Below are positions 63,101 to 64,000 of a stretch of 64,000 bases of DNA, one piece after another. The notes under the pieces are model-generated. The model did not search any database and was not told the DNA's origin. It saw only the letters and a program-made list of their open reading frames with translations. A program made the position numbers and the translations under genes. This DNA is from Clusia tigrina (taxonomy: Eukaryota; Arthropoda; Insecta; Diptera; Clusiidae). Numbering within the stretch: position 1 is the stretch's first letter; every line of letters starts with the position of its first letter. The stretch spans positions 49,866,205 through 49,930,204 of the forward strand of contig OV050031.1 in assembly GCA_920105625.2 (NCBI GenBank), in the 5' to 3' direction.

Positions 63101-64000
63101 AACTTTTATACTGCGCGTAATATAACTATCAAAGTTTGCATAATTGAAATGCTGTAACTTTTTACTGGAGCGTCATAAGACCTTGAAATTTTGTGACCGT
63201 AATGTACTATTGTCATTTGAAATAGCGGTATAACAGTCCTAACCTTGATTAAAAACTGAAACACTGATGCAACTTCAAAATTCACTAACTTTTATACTGT
63301 GCGTAATATAACTATCAAAGTTTTCAACATTGAAATGCTGTAACTTTTTACTGGAGCGTCATAAGACCTTGAAATTTTGTGATCGTAATGTACTATTGTC
63401 ATTTGAAATATCTGTATAACACTGCTAACCTTGAGTAAAAAATGAAACACTAATGCAACTTCAAAATTCAATAACTTTTATACTGTGCGTAATATAACTA
63501 TCAAAATTTGCAACATTGAACTGCTGTCACTTTTTACTGGAGCGTCATAAGACCTTGAAATTTTGTGACAATAATGTACTATTGTCATTTGAAATAGCGG
63601 TATAACAGTCCTACCCTTGATTAAAAAATGAAACACTGATGCAACTTCAAAATTCAATAACTTTTATACTGTGCGTAATATAACTATCAAAATTTGCAAC
63701 ATTGAAATGCTGTAACTTTTTATTGGTACGTCATAAAACCTTGAAATTTTGTGAAAATAATGTACTATTGTCATTTGAAATATCGGTATAACAGTGCTAA
63801 CCTTGAGGAAAAAATGAAATACTGATCCAACATCAAAATTCACTAACTTTTATACTGTGAGTAATATAACTATCAAAGTTTGCAACATTGAAATGCTGTA
63901 ACTTTTTACTGGAGCGTCATAAGACCTTGAAATTTTGTGACAATATTGTACTATTGTCAATATTAAAAATCGGTATAACAGTGCTACCTTTGAATAAAAA
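57115..64000. repeat. Satellite array, diverged right part, with a 3,310-bp-offset duplication
   Basis: These are diverged monomers with no HOR as regular as the core. The segment 58790-60690 recurs at 62100-64000 with an offset of 3,310 bp. Shared rare variants include AAACACTTATGC, AAGCACTTTC, GTGACCGTAATG and GTGATCGTAATG. Truncated monomers occur at 57233 (AATAAATACAGG) and 61852 (AATAAATACTGG). The offset is about 38 bp short of 18 monomers, as one truncated monomer would give. The array continues past the window end. No gene is seen. Confidence 0.88.

Noticed and set aside
1..64000. Regular repeats resembling a CRISPR array
   Set aside because: The units are 186 bp with no alternation of constant repeat and unique spacer, and the context is eukaryotic.

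Overview
The window is eukaryotic repeat DNA, most likely from an arthropod and probably an insect. About 55 kb of the 64 kb is a single AT-rich tandem satellite with a monomer of about 186-187 bp, all in one orientation. A complete LTR retrotransposon of the BEL/Pao type (8,987 bp, minus strand) is inserted into it at 6038-15024. I see no single-copy host gene, tRNA, rRNA, CRISPR array or bacterial-type gene. The arthropod assignment rests only on the element type (BEL/Pao with an env-like gene) and the eukaryotic satellite context; no species can be named.

Layout. 1-6037: satellite organised as a 13-monomer higher-order repeat (HOR) of 2,423 bp, two full copies and a collapsed third copy. 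6038-15024: BEL/Pao element with 619-bp LTRs (3 differences), a 5-bp target duplication (AGTGC), primer-binding site, polypurine tract, gag-protease, RT/RNase H/integrase and an env-like gene. 15030 to about 19560: diverged satellite monomers, repeated about 34.2 kb later. About 19-46.5 kb: a highly homogenised HOR core in which recognisable monomer classes (here named A-F) recur in 3-, 4-, 5-, 7- and 9-monomer units. About 46.5-64 kb: more diverged monomers with several internal segmental duplications (offsets about 8.3 kb and 3.3 kb) and truncated monomers.

The element is recent by its LTRs (3 of 619 positions differ) but its reading frame is broken at two places: a frame offset in the protease region near 12073-12076, and an in-frame TAA at 8012-8014 in env. 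Integrase and the env surface part share one open frame without a stop. The parts of a self-mobile, possibly enveloped element are all there (capsid-like protein, protease, RT, RNase H, integrase, fusion-type envelope), but this copy would not make them all unless frameshifting or readthrough occurs, or the breaks are assembly errors.

No new gene system is evident. The most interesting features are the satellite's layered HOR architecture, a monomer class (D) present in every HOR form I read, with a 10-bp palindrome abutting an 8-bp-arm dyad, and blocks of several kilobases re-duplicated at exact whole-monomer offsets. A centromeric or pericentromeric location is plausible but is inference. 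Comparisons were made by eye, so segment edges given as round numbers are approximate.
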